Positions 35,690 through 47,916 of a stretch of DNA of 64,000 nt are shown in pieces. The DNA comes from Rotaria sordida (lineage: Eukaryota > Rotifera > Eurotatoria > Philodinida > Philodinidae). The notes under the pieces are model-generated. The model made no database searches, was not told where the DNA came from, and saw only the letters and a list, made by a program, of their open reading frames with translations. The position numbers and the translations under genes are program-made. Location: NCBI GenBank assembly GCA_905250125.1, contig CAJNOL010001138.1, positions 1 to 64,000 on the forward strand, in the 5' to 3' direction. The first letter of the stretch is position 1. Each line of letters opens with the position of its first letter.

Positions 35690-35960
35690 CATGGATTTGC
35701 ATCAAATTTGAATGTCTACAAGTCCAACAGTAAGAATCATGGTTAATTTGATAGATTCAATCGAACATTACTAATTTAGCATAGTGACGGAGAAGATTTT
35801 CAAAGAATTTCTCGAAAAACCATCGCGAAGAATATCCAGCCGCGATGGACATCAATGCTATACAAGACAATCGAATGATTCGGAATTACTGAATTGCTAA
35901 TATAATCTATGATGAACAAATCAAACCATTATTCTTAAATTATCCTATTAATATATTAAC
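35690..35960 (+). pseudogene. Possible mariner/Tc1-type transposase N-terminal remnant
   Basis: At about 35790-35890 the plus strand reads DFQRISRKTIAKNIQPRW, then SMLYKTIE and a stop, then FGITE. This resembles the paired helix-turn-helix DNA-binding start of Tc1/mariner transposases (RISRKTIAK...VYRTIKRFxETG). It is broken by stops and no DDE region follows. GAGTGTTTCATAAGTCTTGA at 35217 could be a terminal repeat, but no inverted partner was found. Confidence 0.3.
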
Positions 35961-36039
35961 TGATGAATATCATAATTCTTTACAAGATTGTTTCTACTGT
36001 CGTTTAAGGGTTAACATTCTAAAACTTCAGCTTTTTGTG

Positions 36040-36262
36040 GTCGTCCGAAAGCATTGTCACTAACATTCACAACTTGACGCGTTATGCATACTAACGCACG
36101 CTTTATATGATTAATAGGAAAAAAATGCATTTTCAACAAAGACCATCAAACCGACTCGAGTCACATTAATACTCAATATCCTTCTTACGTCACAACCTAA
36201 CATCCAATCCGTCATCACTTACACTCACAGATGCTCGTAAACTATCTTTTCATTCAAATGAG
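36040..36262. repeat. Interspersed repeat related to the 41143-41555 element
   Basis: CACTAACATTCACAACTTG, then GTTATGCA, then TCAACAAAGACCATC parallel the same ordered blocks at 41210-41315 (CACTAACACTCACAATTTG, GTTATGTGCA, TCAACAAAGATCAAA). It is a diverged partial copy. Confidence 0.5.
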
Positions 36263-36264
36263 TG

Positions 36265-38018
36265 TCATCTCTAAATTATTTTGCTTAATAAACTTTCTTC
36301 GTGACACGTGAGAATGACCTAAAAATAGACAGAAACTTCTATTAACATCCAATATCACCATATGACACGTCAACTTATGTTCAATTAACTTATCGACATA
36401 CAAGTAAAGCAATTTCCATAATGTATTTTCAGTGAATACGTTTCAGAATACGAAAAAAAAGTCTAAAATTAATGGAAAATAATTGCAAACAAGGAATAAA
36501 ATATTTAAAGCCTCTATGAAAATTTGTTTGAATTTTATAGGTATGCCAATTTGAGAACTACAAAATGGACTTTTTCGGATGCTGGCTTCGTTTCTGAAAT
36601 TAAGCAACTTTATTTATATAACCTACATGAATGATTTTGATTCGTTTATAGTACGAGAGTTCCTTTCGATGTATGTATCGAAAGTCAGGATATACAAAAT
36701 CAGTCTTTTTGTCCCAGTGAGTAGTTTCTTTTACTGATTTAAATCACGTAACTCATAGTTCTCGAATGCATAGAAATTCAGGATCTGCATTACAAGAATT
36801 ATTATCATTTTCAAAGTCAGTACTGGAACAATTTTTTGTGCAACATTAGGTCTAATTTTTCATATTTATTTATTTATTTATTTATTCCCAACAACTATTA
36901 AACTTATTTTAAAATATAGATAAGTACAATAACTAAACTCAAGAATTTATACCAAAACAATGACAAAAAAATGAATGAATAAATCATTTGGTTAAATACA
37001 GTTATAGTTTTATGTTTGCAAATAAGTTTTTGAACGGTATTTTTATGCGCTTGGATAAGTGTTTGACTGGTTAAATATCATCTAATATTAACGTTATGCC
37101 TGGTGCAATCAAAAATAAATCTTCTACATAGAAATCATTCGACTAATCGAATTTATTTGACTGATCAATTAGATTTAGCAACATAATCAAGGGTAACTAT
37201 AATTTAAATGAATAAATAATTTTTTTTTTTACTAGATCAAACTCACAAGATGCTCGAGAGAAAGTATGATATTTATATAAGTGAATATTTGTTTTTTTTA
37301 TTTCGATTATTCTGAATAATATTATCAATAGGTGAGTACAAAATCTACTATCTAATTATTATTATTTTTTATTTAGATGAATCTGAAAAATATCATCAGA
37401 AAGTAGATATAAATTTTATTGAGTAAATCATTTTTTTTATTTAGATTGAATTCAACAACATGATCGAGGGTAAGTATTAATTCAAGTGAATGGATAGGTT
37501 TCTTGCTTTTCCGGAAGAATGACTGGGCAGAGGAAAAAAACGGACGATGGGCTAGTGAAGACGGGAGAAATAGAACAAGAAATTCAATTGTAAAATGCAT
37601 TCGAAAACTTCATGAAAGCTTAGATGAATATTACAAGATTATACAAGAATTGTACTGTATGATTTTGTAAGAAATGCAGACTTTAAGATTGTCATATGAA
37701 ATCGTACAAGACCGTATTATCAGATTGTTTGACTTGAATATGTTCATCTAAAAACTTTTTCTAAATATCTAAGTACAGCAAAATCAAATGAAAAAAGAAA
37801 TTTCTTCTATTTCGAAGATTATTTTTAAAATGATACTTTTAGAAGAAATTTACATTTGATATTTGCCATCAATGATCATATGAAATTAATGTTCGATTCA
37901 TATTATTCTCAATCATTTTATTTTAAATTTTCAAGATCATTATAGAATAAATGAAATTGAAAAGAAAAAAGATTTCACAATTTTTTGTTTTTTGATTAAT
38001 AATAAATAAAATCCAATA
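36265..38018. other. Gene-poor spacer with (TTTA)n run
   Basis: Contains a (TTTA)n microsatellite at about 36864-36886. Two short similar blocks lie at 37180-37225 and 37450-37495 (ATGATCGAGGGTAAGTATTAA type). No gene recognised. Confidence 0.4.
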
Positions 38019-38020
38019 TA

Positions 38021-38583
38021 GGGTGTCCAGAAAATGACTAGAGTTAGAAAAAATTGCATATCTCTCTGCTACGGCTCGAGCAAACAGGCTGATTTTTCTA
38101 CCAATAATAGAAGCATGTTCACACTTTAAATCCATACAGACAAGATTAGAAAGAGCCTTTGTTAAGTACCACCAACGACCTCAACAAAAAAAATTTTACT
38201 TTTTCACAGATAGGAAAAGAACACTATACGGAGTAGCGCAAAAGTCACTTTGCCGCAAAAAAATTGAATATCTTCACTATGGCTCGAGCAAAAGAGCTGA
38301 TTCTTTTATCAATGATAGAGGCATGTCCAAGCTTTATACTCATAAAGACATGCCTAGAGAGATCCTTTGTTAAGTCTATTGTTTTTTTTTCTTATCTGTG
38401 AAAAAGTAAAATTTTTTTGTTGAGGCCGTTGGTGGTACTTAACAAAGGCTCTTTCTAATCTTGTCTGTATGGATTTAAAGTGTGAACATGCTTCTATTAT
38501 TGGTAAAAAAATCAGCCTGTTTGCTCGAGCCGTAGCAGAGAGATATGCAATTTTTTCTAACTCTAGTCATTTTCTGGACACCC
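38021..38583. mobile_element. Palindromic foldback element with GGGTGTCCAG ends
   Basis: The arms 38021-38220 and 38385-38583 are almost perfect reverse complements (only a few mismatches over about 200 bp), starting GGGTGTCCAGAAAATGACTA. Both ends are flanked by TA, suggesting a TA target-site duplication. The centre (about 38236-38375) contains a third, diverged direct copy of the arm, sharing GGCTCGAGCAAA and GAGGCATGTCC blocks. There is no open frame. A diverged relative lies at 50768-51115. The element ends 6 bases from the stop codon of the ADP-ribosyltransferase gene. Confidence 0.85.
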
Positions 38584-38589
38584 TATAAT

Positions 38590-39870
38590 TTAAGTAATTT
38601 CAATAGAAATAAGAATAAAATGAAATCTTTTATTATCTTCTTCATTATTTGTTGATTCAAATGTAATTAAATCAATATTATTCCATTCAAGTTGAACTAA
38701 TGTTGATTTTTCTATAAATAATTTAATTTTTTTCTTAAATAATTTTACATTTGATTTAAATCCAAAAATAAAAATTTCTAAATTATCTTCTGATCCCGAT
38801 TGTAGTTCAATTGTATGTACAGTAAATGTTGAATCATCATCTGTTAATGAACCAATTAACATCGATTTTCCACATGAATTTAATGCAATATAAGGTGAAC
38901 GATATCGTTGTATTTCATTTTGAAATACATATTGATAACCTGTAGCTTTACATTTAATATGTTGAAGTGCATGATCCATATGCATATATGATACATTATG
39001 CCAACGAAGATTTTCATAACCATTTGTTATATCACCAAGATGATGTGTAGCTGAAATTTTCTCATTTAAATTAGCAAATGTAATTAAATGACGTATACGT
39101 TGTTGTGAATTTTCATTTTTAAGTTTTTCTCGAAATTTTCCTCGTATTTGTGCTTCTGAAAATGGTAATTGAAGTAATGGAAATGGTGCTTGTTGTTCTT
39201 TTAAATGTATAATATGTAAATTTTCAGCTGGTGATAAATGTGAAATAATTTGAAAAAAAGTTCCAGGTAATAAAAGAATTTCTTCTTCATGTTTAAAATA
39301 TGAATGTGAACGAATTCGACGACCAGTTTGAGTTTCAATTGAAAAAAGTGTTCGAGTTCCTATCTTACCCAAATATAATGGAGATTCAAGAATTTTTAAT
39401 GATAATGTACATGAACTTAATGCCCACCATGCTTGTTGATTTGTTGTTAAATATTGAGACGATAAATCACCAAGAACACCACGCCAAACAACACCTTCAA
39501 TAGATGGTAATTTAAAAAGAGCTGTTAAAAATAATTTTAAATAACGAAACCATGGTTTTAATTCTTGACGATTAATACTACGTAATGTTTGATTAAGTTT
39601 TGCATAAAAACTTTCTTGACTATTAGGCCATTCCATTGTATAAAGATGAATTGAAGCAGATTCATCTTTTGTTAAACCATCTTCAGGATTTTGACAATTA
39701 CATTTTGATATCCAAATATATTGTGGAAGATCATTTATTAAAGAATAAAGTGGTTCACAAGCTTCTTCTAAACAAAGTAATGGTTCCCGTTCATAACCGG
39801 CTATTGGTTGTAACATATTTGATGGTTCATCTTGTATATTACTCAAAAATCGAGGATTAGGATTTTCCAT
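38590..39870 (-). CDS. Mono-ADP-ribosyltransferase (R-S-E class, ARTC-like)
   Basis: A single-exon protein of 426 residues. The ARTC core spans about residues 85-240. It carries the arginine motif VVWRG (R130), the WWALSSCT strand (S152/S153 in the STS position) and the ExE loop HEEEILLLPGTFF (E195 and E197, the latter the expected catalytic Glu). With this R-S-E triad the enzyme would move ADP-ribose from NAD+ to an acceptor, often arginine, releasing nicotinamide. There is no signal peptide, so a cytoplasmic location is likely, unlike secreted or GPI-linked vertebrate ARTs. The C-terminal 180 residues form an extra domain I do not recognise, with alternating hydrophobic strands. The 3' untranslated region runs straight into the palindromic element at 38021-38583. 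Substrate unknown; all catalytic residues are present. Confidence 0.8.
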   Translation of the reverse strand: MENPNPRFLSNIQDEPSNMLQPIAGYEREPLLCLEEACEPLYSLINDLPQYIWISKCNCQNPEDGLTKDESASIHLYTMEWPNSQESFYAKLNQTLRSINRQELKPWFRYLKLFLTALFKLPSIEGVVWRGVLGDLSSQYLTTNQQAWWALSSCTLSLKILESPLYLGKIGTRTLFSIETQTGRRIRSHSYFKHEEEILLLPGTFFQIISHLSPAENLHIIHLKEQQAPFPLLQLPFSEAQIRGKFREKLKNENSQQRIRHLITFANLNEKISATHHLGDITNGYENLRWHNVSYMHMDHALQHIKCKATGYQYVFQNEIQRYRSPYIALNSCGKSMLIGSLTDDDSTFTVHTIELQSGSEDNLEIFIFGFKSNVKLFKKKIKLFIEKSTLVQLEWNNIDLITFESTNNEEDNKRFHFILISIEIT

Positions 39871-41142
39871 TTTTGAAATATCTATTTGTGTTTTTTTTTG
39901 TTACGTTTAGTAGAATATGACAGAAGAAAAATAAATCAGAAAAAAGTTTCCGTCGGTGTAGGAAAAAAAACGTGCATTATAAATATGACGGCAAAATAAA
40001 GAAAATCCCACTCCACTTTTTTCTTTCCTTCTCTTAGAATTTAATATCAACAAAGTTTTTTTTATTTTTTTTCTTTCCTAATCATGTGTCACATGAACTA
40101 ACTTTTTTTAATGAAAAGAATCTTCATTTTTTGTAAAAAATAGAAGAAAAAAAGCGAGATGAATTTATTTAAACAATAGTGATTTGTCCTATTCTTTTAA
40201 ACCATTGTTGTACATTGTTAAGACTTAGTATTAATGTACAACATATCTATTTTCTACTTGTTTTAACTCGAATTGTTGTTGAACAAAGGATTAGTCATAA
40301 GATCGTAATGTTTAGTCCAACTAGAAACAATTATTCAATTAAACAAACAATCACATTTGATTGACGACGAATGTCATGTAAAACATTCATTCTATCGATG
40401 TGTTTGTCTTTGATCTATCTTTGTCTTTTTTTAGTAAATTCAAATCTAGCAGGTAAAATTATATTTATTATAACAAGAAAAAATAAATGATTTTCGCTTT
40501 AAAATTAATATAGTAAAAAATAGATTGAATATTAAAACAAATAAAAGTATGAATAAAATGAAGAATATCCGTATGTAATAAATTGGATATTGACTCAAAT
40601 CTCCAATCTCAATTATAGATAGACTTATCTCTATTTTTCCTTAGACTTGTTCCTTGATAAGAATTTAAACGATTTAAGAATAATTAATTATTTATATGTA
40701 ATCATGAATTTTGTAGATATTTTCATCAAATGTTAACAATTAGGCTTAGGAAAAATATCAATCATTCAGAACAATCTCGCTTATTGTTGTGAACTATTCT
40801 TATAGGAGAAATTTTATCCATTCATTTTCACATATCAGACAAGTTCGATTAAAATTTTCAAATTTGTACTAAGTCATTTTTTGTTAAATTGATATACCGA
40901 CATAATATTTTTTGACACATTATCGAATGAAATATAGCTATTGAATTTTTATGTACAGTTCTACATAGGACTCTGAAGCCTGACACCGAATTCAACACAA
41001 TTAAAGTGATTGAGAAGAACATTTCTCGGAGTTGAGGTTGGAGTTGCATCAGTAAAATATTCAAGGTTATTTTTTAACTTTTACATAGTAATAAATCTAT
41101 TCCTCATATGTTAAGTAATGAATAAAAAACATACCACTTTGC
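39871..41142. other. Gene-free spacer
   Basis: 5' flank of the transferase gene, then AT-rich sequence. No coding block recognised. Confidence 0.4.
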
Positions 41143-41555
41143 AGTGGGTATTACTAATTTATGCTAACATCACTAACACCCAACTTTGTAAAACCGCATA
41201 TGAATCATCTTCACTAACACTCACAATTTGGAGAGTTATGTGCACAAACAGCCACTAACACCCACTTTGTCCGACTCCTAGAAAAAATAAACCGTCAACA
41301 AAGATCAAAAAATGATCCCCTTCAACACTAACACCCAAAATCTCACTTATAGTCCACACAAACACCCCAAGTTCTTTTGACAAACACCCACAGAACCCTA
41401 TAATCTACATTCTGATACGAATATCTGCTATCCCTGACGATGTGGGTATTTGCGAATACAACTCACTAAGATGTGGATGTTAGTGAAGATGACCTATATG
41501 CGTTTTTACAAAGTTGGGTGTTAGTGATGTTAGCATAAATTAGTAATACTCCTTT
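41143..41555. mobile_element. MITE-like element with about 75-bp terminal inverted repeats
   Basis: The left end (TATTACTAATTTATGCTAAC, then ATCACTAACACCCAACTTTG) is the reverse complement of the right end (CAAAGTTGGGTGTTAGTGAT, then GTTAGCATAAATTAGTAATA), and pairing extends inward to about 41220 and 41477. The interior is AC-rich, with repeated CACTAACACCC and ACAAACACCC motifs on this strand. There is no transposase. A partial relative lies at 36040-36262. Confidence 0.75.
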
Positions 41556-41959
41556 GTAATCTTATAAGTTTCAAGAATAAAAAAACATCTGAGAAATATT
41601 CATATTAATAAATAGTACAAAAAAAGTAAATATTCTAATCGAAAAAAAAAACTTGCTAGATTATTAGAACTACTGAAACTATTTTCAATATCAAACCGTT
41701 GTTATGTAGGAATTGTGCAAGTGAACGTTTTATAAGTTGTTTTGATCATAGACAACACTGGTATAACTCTTTCTCTACTTTTATCATTGATGAGTTGTTT
41801 CAAAGTATTAAGATTTTTCTCTGAAAACAATAATTGGTTGACCGTTTCATAATTCAAACTTGTTCTTTTCCCAGTAACGATATATTTTGATGGCAAAAAA
41901 CTTTTCAAAGTTTACCATAATCGGCATCGGAGTTAGATAGAAACTACAGATGAACTTGA

Positions 41960-43160
41960 AGTAGAGTCCTGCGCAAGTTCGATTTTTCGAACTCGCACTC
42001 GATCCGGCGTTTTCTGGTAAACCCGACCCGACAATATGATTTGTCTGTTTATGTTAGATTAGCCATTTTTTTTTCGAACATAGCTATTTGATAAAAACTG
42101 AAATTTTTATAAAAGCATGGAAGATGTATCCAATTGACATCAGAAATTTCATTAGTTCAAAGGCAATCTGAGAATATAATATTCTTTCATACAGTAACAA
42201 CAAACCATTGAGTATAGTACTAAACAATTGTAAAACTATGACTTCAATTTAATAATAAGACTGTTACAATGTTTTTGTGCTCTTTTATAAATTTTCAAAA
42301 ATTCTAACTACTGTTACATGATTCAAAAGCGTTACTATGAAAGTTGGTCTCAGTATCCTATTAACAGAAAAATTCCAAAACGAAAATAGGAAAGTACATC
42401 AATTATTAAAGTCTATCTTTTTTTGAATAGAACATGTTGGAATGAAAACCATTTTCTATATTCGTCCCAAAACATATCCACTAGAAGAGTAAAAGAATCG
42501 ACTCTTATCTCATCATTGTTGAATCGAATGTTATTGGTTCACATTTTCGAAGATTTTGATGAAAAAATACAGTAACGTTATTCTAATTTCTTAGTATCAC
42601 TTAGAGTTTTACACTTATTTTGAAGTATGCATAGACTTCCATGAATTCGTTCATATTATAGAAAGAAACGATAAATACTGGAAGTGTTAAGAATTGTTCG
42701 ACCCACACCTGTGATATTTATGGATAACACGCGCCCATCCGTGGATTGACTTGTAGGACTATAACTCGAAGTCAAAGTCATAAAGTTTGACTCCGTAAGG
42801 CATTACTCTTATGATGTTATTTTTCAATTCTCTTTTACTATGAAATAATAAGTCATCATTTCTGTTTATTTAATCCTCTGCCCATTAGAGCCCGTCCGGT
42901 TGGTGTCGAGCCCAGACTCGATCGAGTCCGAGTCTGACTTCATGAGTGCTACTCTGGAAAAAAGAGCCAATTATAAGTTGATTTTATAAGATCATGATCG
43001 AGATTGCTTCAGAACTGTTGGGAGCGTGTTCCTGAGGGATTATCAGGTGTGAATTAAAAAACTTTCATTAAATATCAAGAGTACAATTCGGGACTGGGTC
43101 GGGATCCAAAATTTTTGGACTCGACGGGCTCTACTACTCCTGATAGGACCTAAAGAGGTG
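41960..43160. repeat. GC-richer repeat copies (AGAGCCCG...CGGGCTCT family)
   Basis: One copy runs from about 42890 (AGAGCCCGTCCGGTTGG) to 43134 (GACTCGACGGGCTCT), with inverted ends and an internal GGATCCAAAATTTTTGGAC block. A partial copy lies near 41965-42040 (CGAACTCGCACTCGATCCGG). The same blocks occur at 57935-58085 and, diverged, inside the receptor introns at about 8700. The family is non-coding. Confidence 0.55.
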
Positions 43161-43361
43161 TAGCGTTGATTACATTTAACTTATGAACAACGAAAGCAAT
43201 TAAATCAAAACACAAACATAAGACAACACAAGAGAACATAGTCGATCATGACTCTTTCATTATAACAGATAATCATTCATGTAAAGTCAATGTTGACTTA
43301 TTATAAAATTTATATTAATTGTTTATTTCGAAATGATTAAGATCGTTTTGTTTATTATTAA

Positions 43362-46216
43362 GTAAAATATAGTCGAGTATGTTATTTTACAAATTGGGGT
43401 GTTCATCGATCGATGAAAGAAGCTCGTCTTCGACCTGAAGATATTCCAGCTGATTTATGTACGCATATATTTTATGCATTTGCTAATGTTGGAGGTTTAA
43501 CATTACAAGCAAAACATCCAAATGATTTAAATACTTATCAAGGAGAACAAGTTTGAATAATTTAAAAATTATTAATTGAAATTTTTTAATTTTGATGTTT
43601 TTTTTTTTGTTTTTTAGCCACTTTATCCTCGAATAATAAAATTAAAAGAAAAAAATCCCGATTTAAAAATATTAATTTCTTGTGGAGGATGGGGAAATTC
43701 TGCTGAATTCGATTCTCTTGCTTCATCAGAATCATCACGGTAAAATATTTCTTTCTTTTTTTTTGTTTTAATAAAAATTTATTTAATTAATTTTCTATTT
43801 TTTTTTTGTTTTATCAAGAGAAACATTTAGTAATAATGCAATAGCATTTTGTCGTCAACATGGTTTTGATGGTGTTGATTTAGATTGGGAATTTCCATCG
43901 GCTAATAGTCGAAAAAATTTTGGATTATTAACTAGAGTAATAAAAATAAGAAATCGAATGAATTTTTATTTTCTTTATTTCTTTTTTAAATTCAGACAAT
44001 GCAAAAAGCTTTCAAAAAAGAAGCAAAAAAATCAAAAAAAGATCGATTATTACTTAGTCTAGCTGTAGCTGCTAGTGAAGTTTTAATTAAACAAGGTTAT
44101 GATGTACCTGTTCTTTGCAAGTAAACATACAAAAAAAAAAACAATATTTAACTGGAATAGTTTTCATTTTATTTAGTTATGTTGATTTGATTAATGTTAT
44201 GACTTATGATTTGTATGGTTCATGGACTGGTAAAATTGGTCATCATAGTGCATTATTTCATCGACGTGGAGAAAAAGGCTTAGAAAGAGATTTGAATACG
44301 GTTCGTTTAAACGAAAAAAATTTAATTTTTCTATTAAGTCAATACATCGTATTGATAGAATTGAATAACATCTTTGTGAAGAAGTAATATATTAAATTTA
44401 TTTTAAAAAGTATTGCATACAATGATTAGAACAGTACATAAAGATCCTTTGAATAACTAACGAGTGTTTCAGAAATGAATGGGTCGCTTTCTTTCACATC
44501 CAGCAATTAACACAATAATGAGATTAAAACAATTTTTCTCTGTATGATCGACATGAGATATTGGTTACCGAGTAGTCTAAATTTAAACCTTGAATTATTT
44601 AATTTGACAGAGATTTTCTACTTCTACCAATTCAAAAAAAATAAATGTTAACATCAAAAGATATTCTTATTAAACGACTGTAATATATACTGAAAAATAT
44701 TTTTGATGAAACATTATTTTGAAAAAAACGAGACTTTTATCTTCAGCTATTCGTCTAAAACATGTCTTGAAGAATAATTGATGTCATCTAAATAACAAAT
44801 ATACTATTTCGTAGAGGATTAAACGATGAATTTTTTTTGAAGAAGAAAAACCTCTGAATCAATGAATACTACAAGAGAAAAATTCATTCTTCTTGATGAC
44901 TAGTTTCAATCAGTTTGAACTTCACACGAAAAGAAAATGTTTTTGTATTACTTTCGAAGTTCAATTAGTTTAAATAATAATATCGATTCTTGCTTTGCAA
45001 ATACTGAAATCGAATTGATTCAACTTTTAGTTATCCTTATATCTGAATATATGCCATTAAATCAACACAAGAATGGAAATTGACTTCTTTTTTTTTCTTC
45101 ATTCTAACTGTATCATACATAATCTTAGAAATTGAGATTTAAGTGTTGAAAATACGCATTACTTATTTTTTAAATCGAAAAATATTGATACGTAGCTTAA
45201 TATGATTTTAAGCTGGAAAATCATTGAATTCTATAATTAAAATGATTGCTGTACAAACGTTGTAAAACTCTTTCACTATTCCCTCGCCAAGACAACCAAA
45301 AATAGTGTTGTATACTATCATGTCATGTAGTTTACTATTGTAAATAGCTGTAGACCGACATTTGATAGGCACGACCGTATTTTATTTTGCCTTTTATGAC
45401 GATTTGTTCGTTTATGTTAGTTTATTTTTATTTAGAATAGTTCAATGTATAATTGGATAAAAGCAGGTTGTCCACGTGATCGTCTTATTATTGGTATACC
45501 TGGTTATGGTCGAGCTTTTACTGCTTCTGGAAATGATCCAGTAAAAGCATATGGTGAATCTGGTAGTGTTAGTTCAATATCATCACCTTATTTAGGTGAA
45601 AGTGGTTTACTTGCTTATTATGAAGTAAGATATTTTCATATTTATATTTTATTTAAATTATAAAATGAATTAATTCCTAAAGATATGTAAAAAAGAATTA
45701 AGTGAAGGTTTTAAACGTTATTGGCATAAAGAGCATGAAATTTCAATTAGTTTTAAAGATGGAGTATGGATTGGTTATGATGATCCTGATAGTGTTAGAA
45801 ATAAAGTAAAATAAATAATTTTGTTTGATTTTTTTTTTCAATGAAATTTTATTTTAATTTAGTGTGAATATGTAAAACGTGAAGGTTTTGCTGGTGCTAT
45901 GATTTGGGCATTAGATATGGATGATTTTAGTGGAAAATTTTGTCAAAAAAATCGTAAAAAACGATTAAAACGTTTTCCATTAATTAATGCAATGAAAGAA
46001 GTATTTGAAACAGTTGAAATAACAACACAAATGACAACATTACCTATTCAAACAACAACATTAACAAATGAAACTATTTTATTAAATGAAGAATTTCAAG
46101 TTCTTCTAGATCAAATGTTTGAAGACGCTTCATCATCATCATCAGCAGCAGCAGCACAACATTATCTCAATTTTATTTTGTTCTGCTTTGTATATTTATT
46201 AAAAATTATTTCATAG
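43362..46216 (+). CDS. GH18 chitinase-like glycosidase with probable C-terminal membrane anchor
   Basis: Eight exons: about 43373-43550, 43618-43739, 43819-43936, 43996-44120, 44177-44300, 45436-45624, 45683-45805 and 45863-46216, all in frame. The GH18 barrel starts VCYFTNWG; beta-strand motifs [17 protein letters not shown] (the catalytic DxxDxDxE complete, Glu present), MTYDLYGSW and [11 protein letters not shown] follow in order, then [11 protein letters not shown]. It would hydrolyse beta-1,4-GlcNAc polymers outside the cell. No chitin-binding module is present. After a Thr-rich linker and a run of Ser and Ala the protein ends in a hydrophobic segment ([17 protein letters not shown]), suggesting GPI or membrane attachment. 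The N-terminus is unresolved: an ATG at 43333 starts a signal-like MIKIVLFII but lies one base out of frame and meets a stop at 43363. Either a base is missing or a first exon lies upstream. The 1135-bp intron is exceptional; the others are 57-80 bp. Confidence 0.85.
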
Positions 46217-47052
46217 GATCATAGTGTATAATTTCATCTTCTTACAATAAATATGACCGGTTTAAGTTAATGATGTTTTTTTTTTGCATTTATTTTATTT
46301 CGACATGTATTGACACCAAGAATTTTAAGTTTGTTGCATAGTAAATTTTATTGAAGAATTTCGTTAGAAAAATTCATCAATTTCTATAGTTTCCAATAGA
46401 ATATAATTAAAATTGACTAATTTCACATTGCAACAATCAAATCTAACTGAAGAATATGATTAATTTCTGATTATTTATGTCTGGTTCTAATAAAAATATG
46501 TATTCTTCGATCGAGTTCATTGCCTACTAAACTTTTTCACCATTTATTATTACTAATTCAATTTAAACGATGTAATCGAGATTATTTTGTGAAGCATGTT
46601 CTAAAAGAACTGTTGAAGTAGACATCATAGCAATCAGTCATCGTAGAAGTGACAGACACATTAGAAACGGCTTATCACAGACACCTTCAGGGTTGTCAAT
46701 ATTTTCTAGGAATGGAGCTGGCAGACTGGAAATTTGGCAGAAAGTACTAGTAGTGGTGACTGCGAATTGGGAAGAACGAAACTCATTGTGACCTGTCGCA
46801 ATCTTATTCACCTCGCAATGAGATTGTCTACTTATTTTTATTCCACTTTCTAGCAGAAGAAGACAAATGATGTTTCAAAATCGGTTCCTGTTCAAAGTTA
46901 CAACGAAGCTATAGAAAATTGACAGAAATTATCAAGAAATTCGACAGAAAATATTAAGAATTTTAGCAGAAAGTCGACCATTTTGTTGAGGAAAAAGGTA
47001 GGAAGAAGGAAGCTTCCGTGCATCTATCCTTTCCTAATTGAGAGCCCTGAGT
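46217..47052. other. Spacer downstream of the chitinase gene
   Basis: No coding block recognised. Confidence 0.4.
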
Positions 47053-47916
47053 GTAGTGTCCTGCGTGACCAACGTTTTTGGTCACGATTGCGGAAAACAT
47101 TTTTTTCCATTCATGATCACGAAAAAAACTATCCTCAATCATCTTTAGAAAAGATCGCTCACTAGTTGACAGACTGTGTGGTGAATCCTATTTTGATTTT
47201 CCTTTCTATATTTTCATTTTTGACATATTTCATTCTGATCAAATCAGGGTAAATTTGCCATTCTATGTGTTACAATGATGAACGCTGAATCGAGTTGTCA
47301 AAAGATTTGTGTTGCCTCAGTCGAATAGAATCTTAGTGTAAGTACTGTCGAAACGAACCAAACTGAATTAAGATTACTATTTAACAGTTTGTATCTAATT
47401 GAAATTCTGTTATCTACTTCGATCATTAGTGTGCTATACTCCGTTAGATACGATCGGCATGAACAAGAGAATATAGTACCGATTATTTCTTTTTAGTGCT
47501 CTGTAATGATTATAATCGCCAAATTATACAGAAAAGCAAAATATACAGAACATTTTCTATTTCTGAAATACACATTATTATAGACTTTCTCTCGAAAGTA
47601 GTGAACGATGTAGACTTATCAGATGAGATTAACATATTTTCTTCTAAAATATTGAAAACTATGTCAAATTTAAAAAATTCTTTCAACTATATGCGGCATA
47701 TGATTAATGGTGTAAAAACTGCATCAATATTTATTGAAATAATCTAGACACTGCTTTATTTTTAATTCTGTATAGTTTATGAAACTTCATTTTTGTATAC
47801 GATGTTCTTGGAAAAAAGATTTGTTCGTATATTTTACTCATATAAATAAAGTTTACATGCACATCTTGTTTTAGATTTCTACTAAAAATATTGGTCACGA
47901 TCATACAGGACACTAC
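47053..47916. mobile_element. Element with inverted GTAGTGTCCTG ends
   Basis: GTAGTGTCCTGCGTGACCAA at 47053 is mirrored at 47891-47916 (TTGGTCACGATCATACAGGACACTAC), the two ends differing by a short insertion. A second inverted TGGTCACGA lies at about 47079. An 83-codon plus-strand frame (47496-47747, helical, Ile/Asn-rich) lies inside but resembles no transposase I know. The element shares its GTGACCAA core with the one at 16681-17040. Confidence 0.55.

Noticed and set aside
43333..43365. An 11-bp intron joining the chitinase signal-like start to its domain
   Set aside because: GT...AG at 43362-43372 is far below any workable intron size; a missing base or an upstream exon is more plausible.
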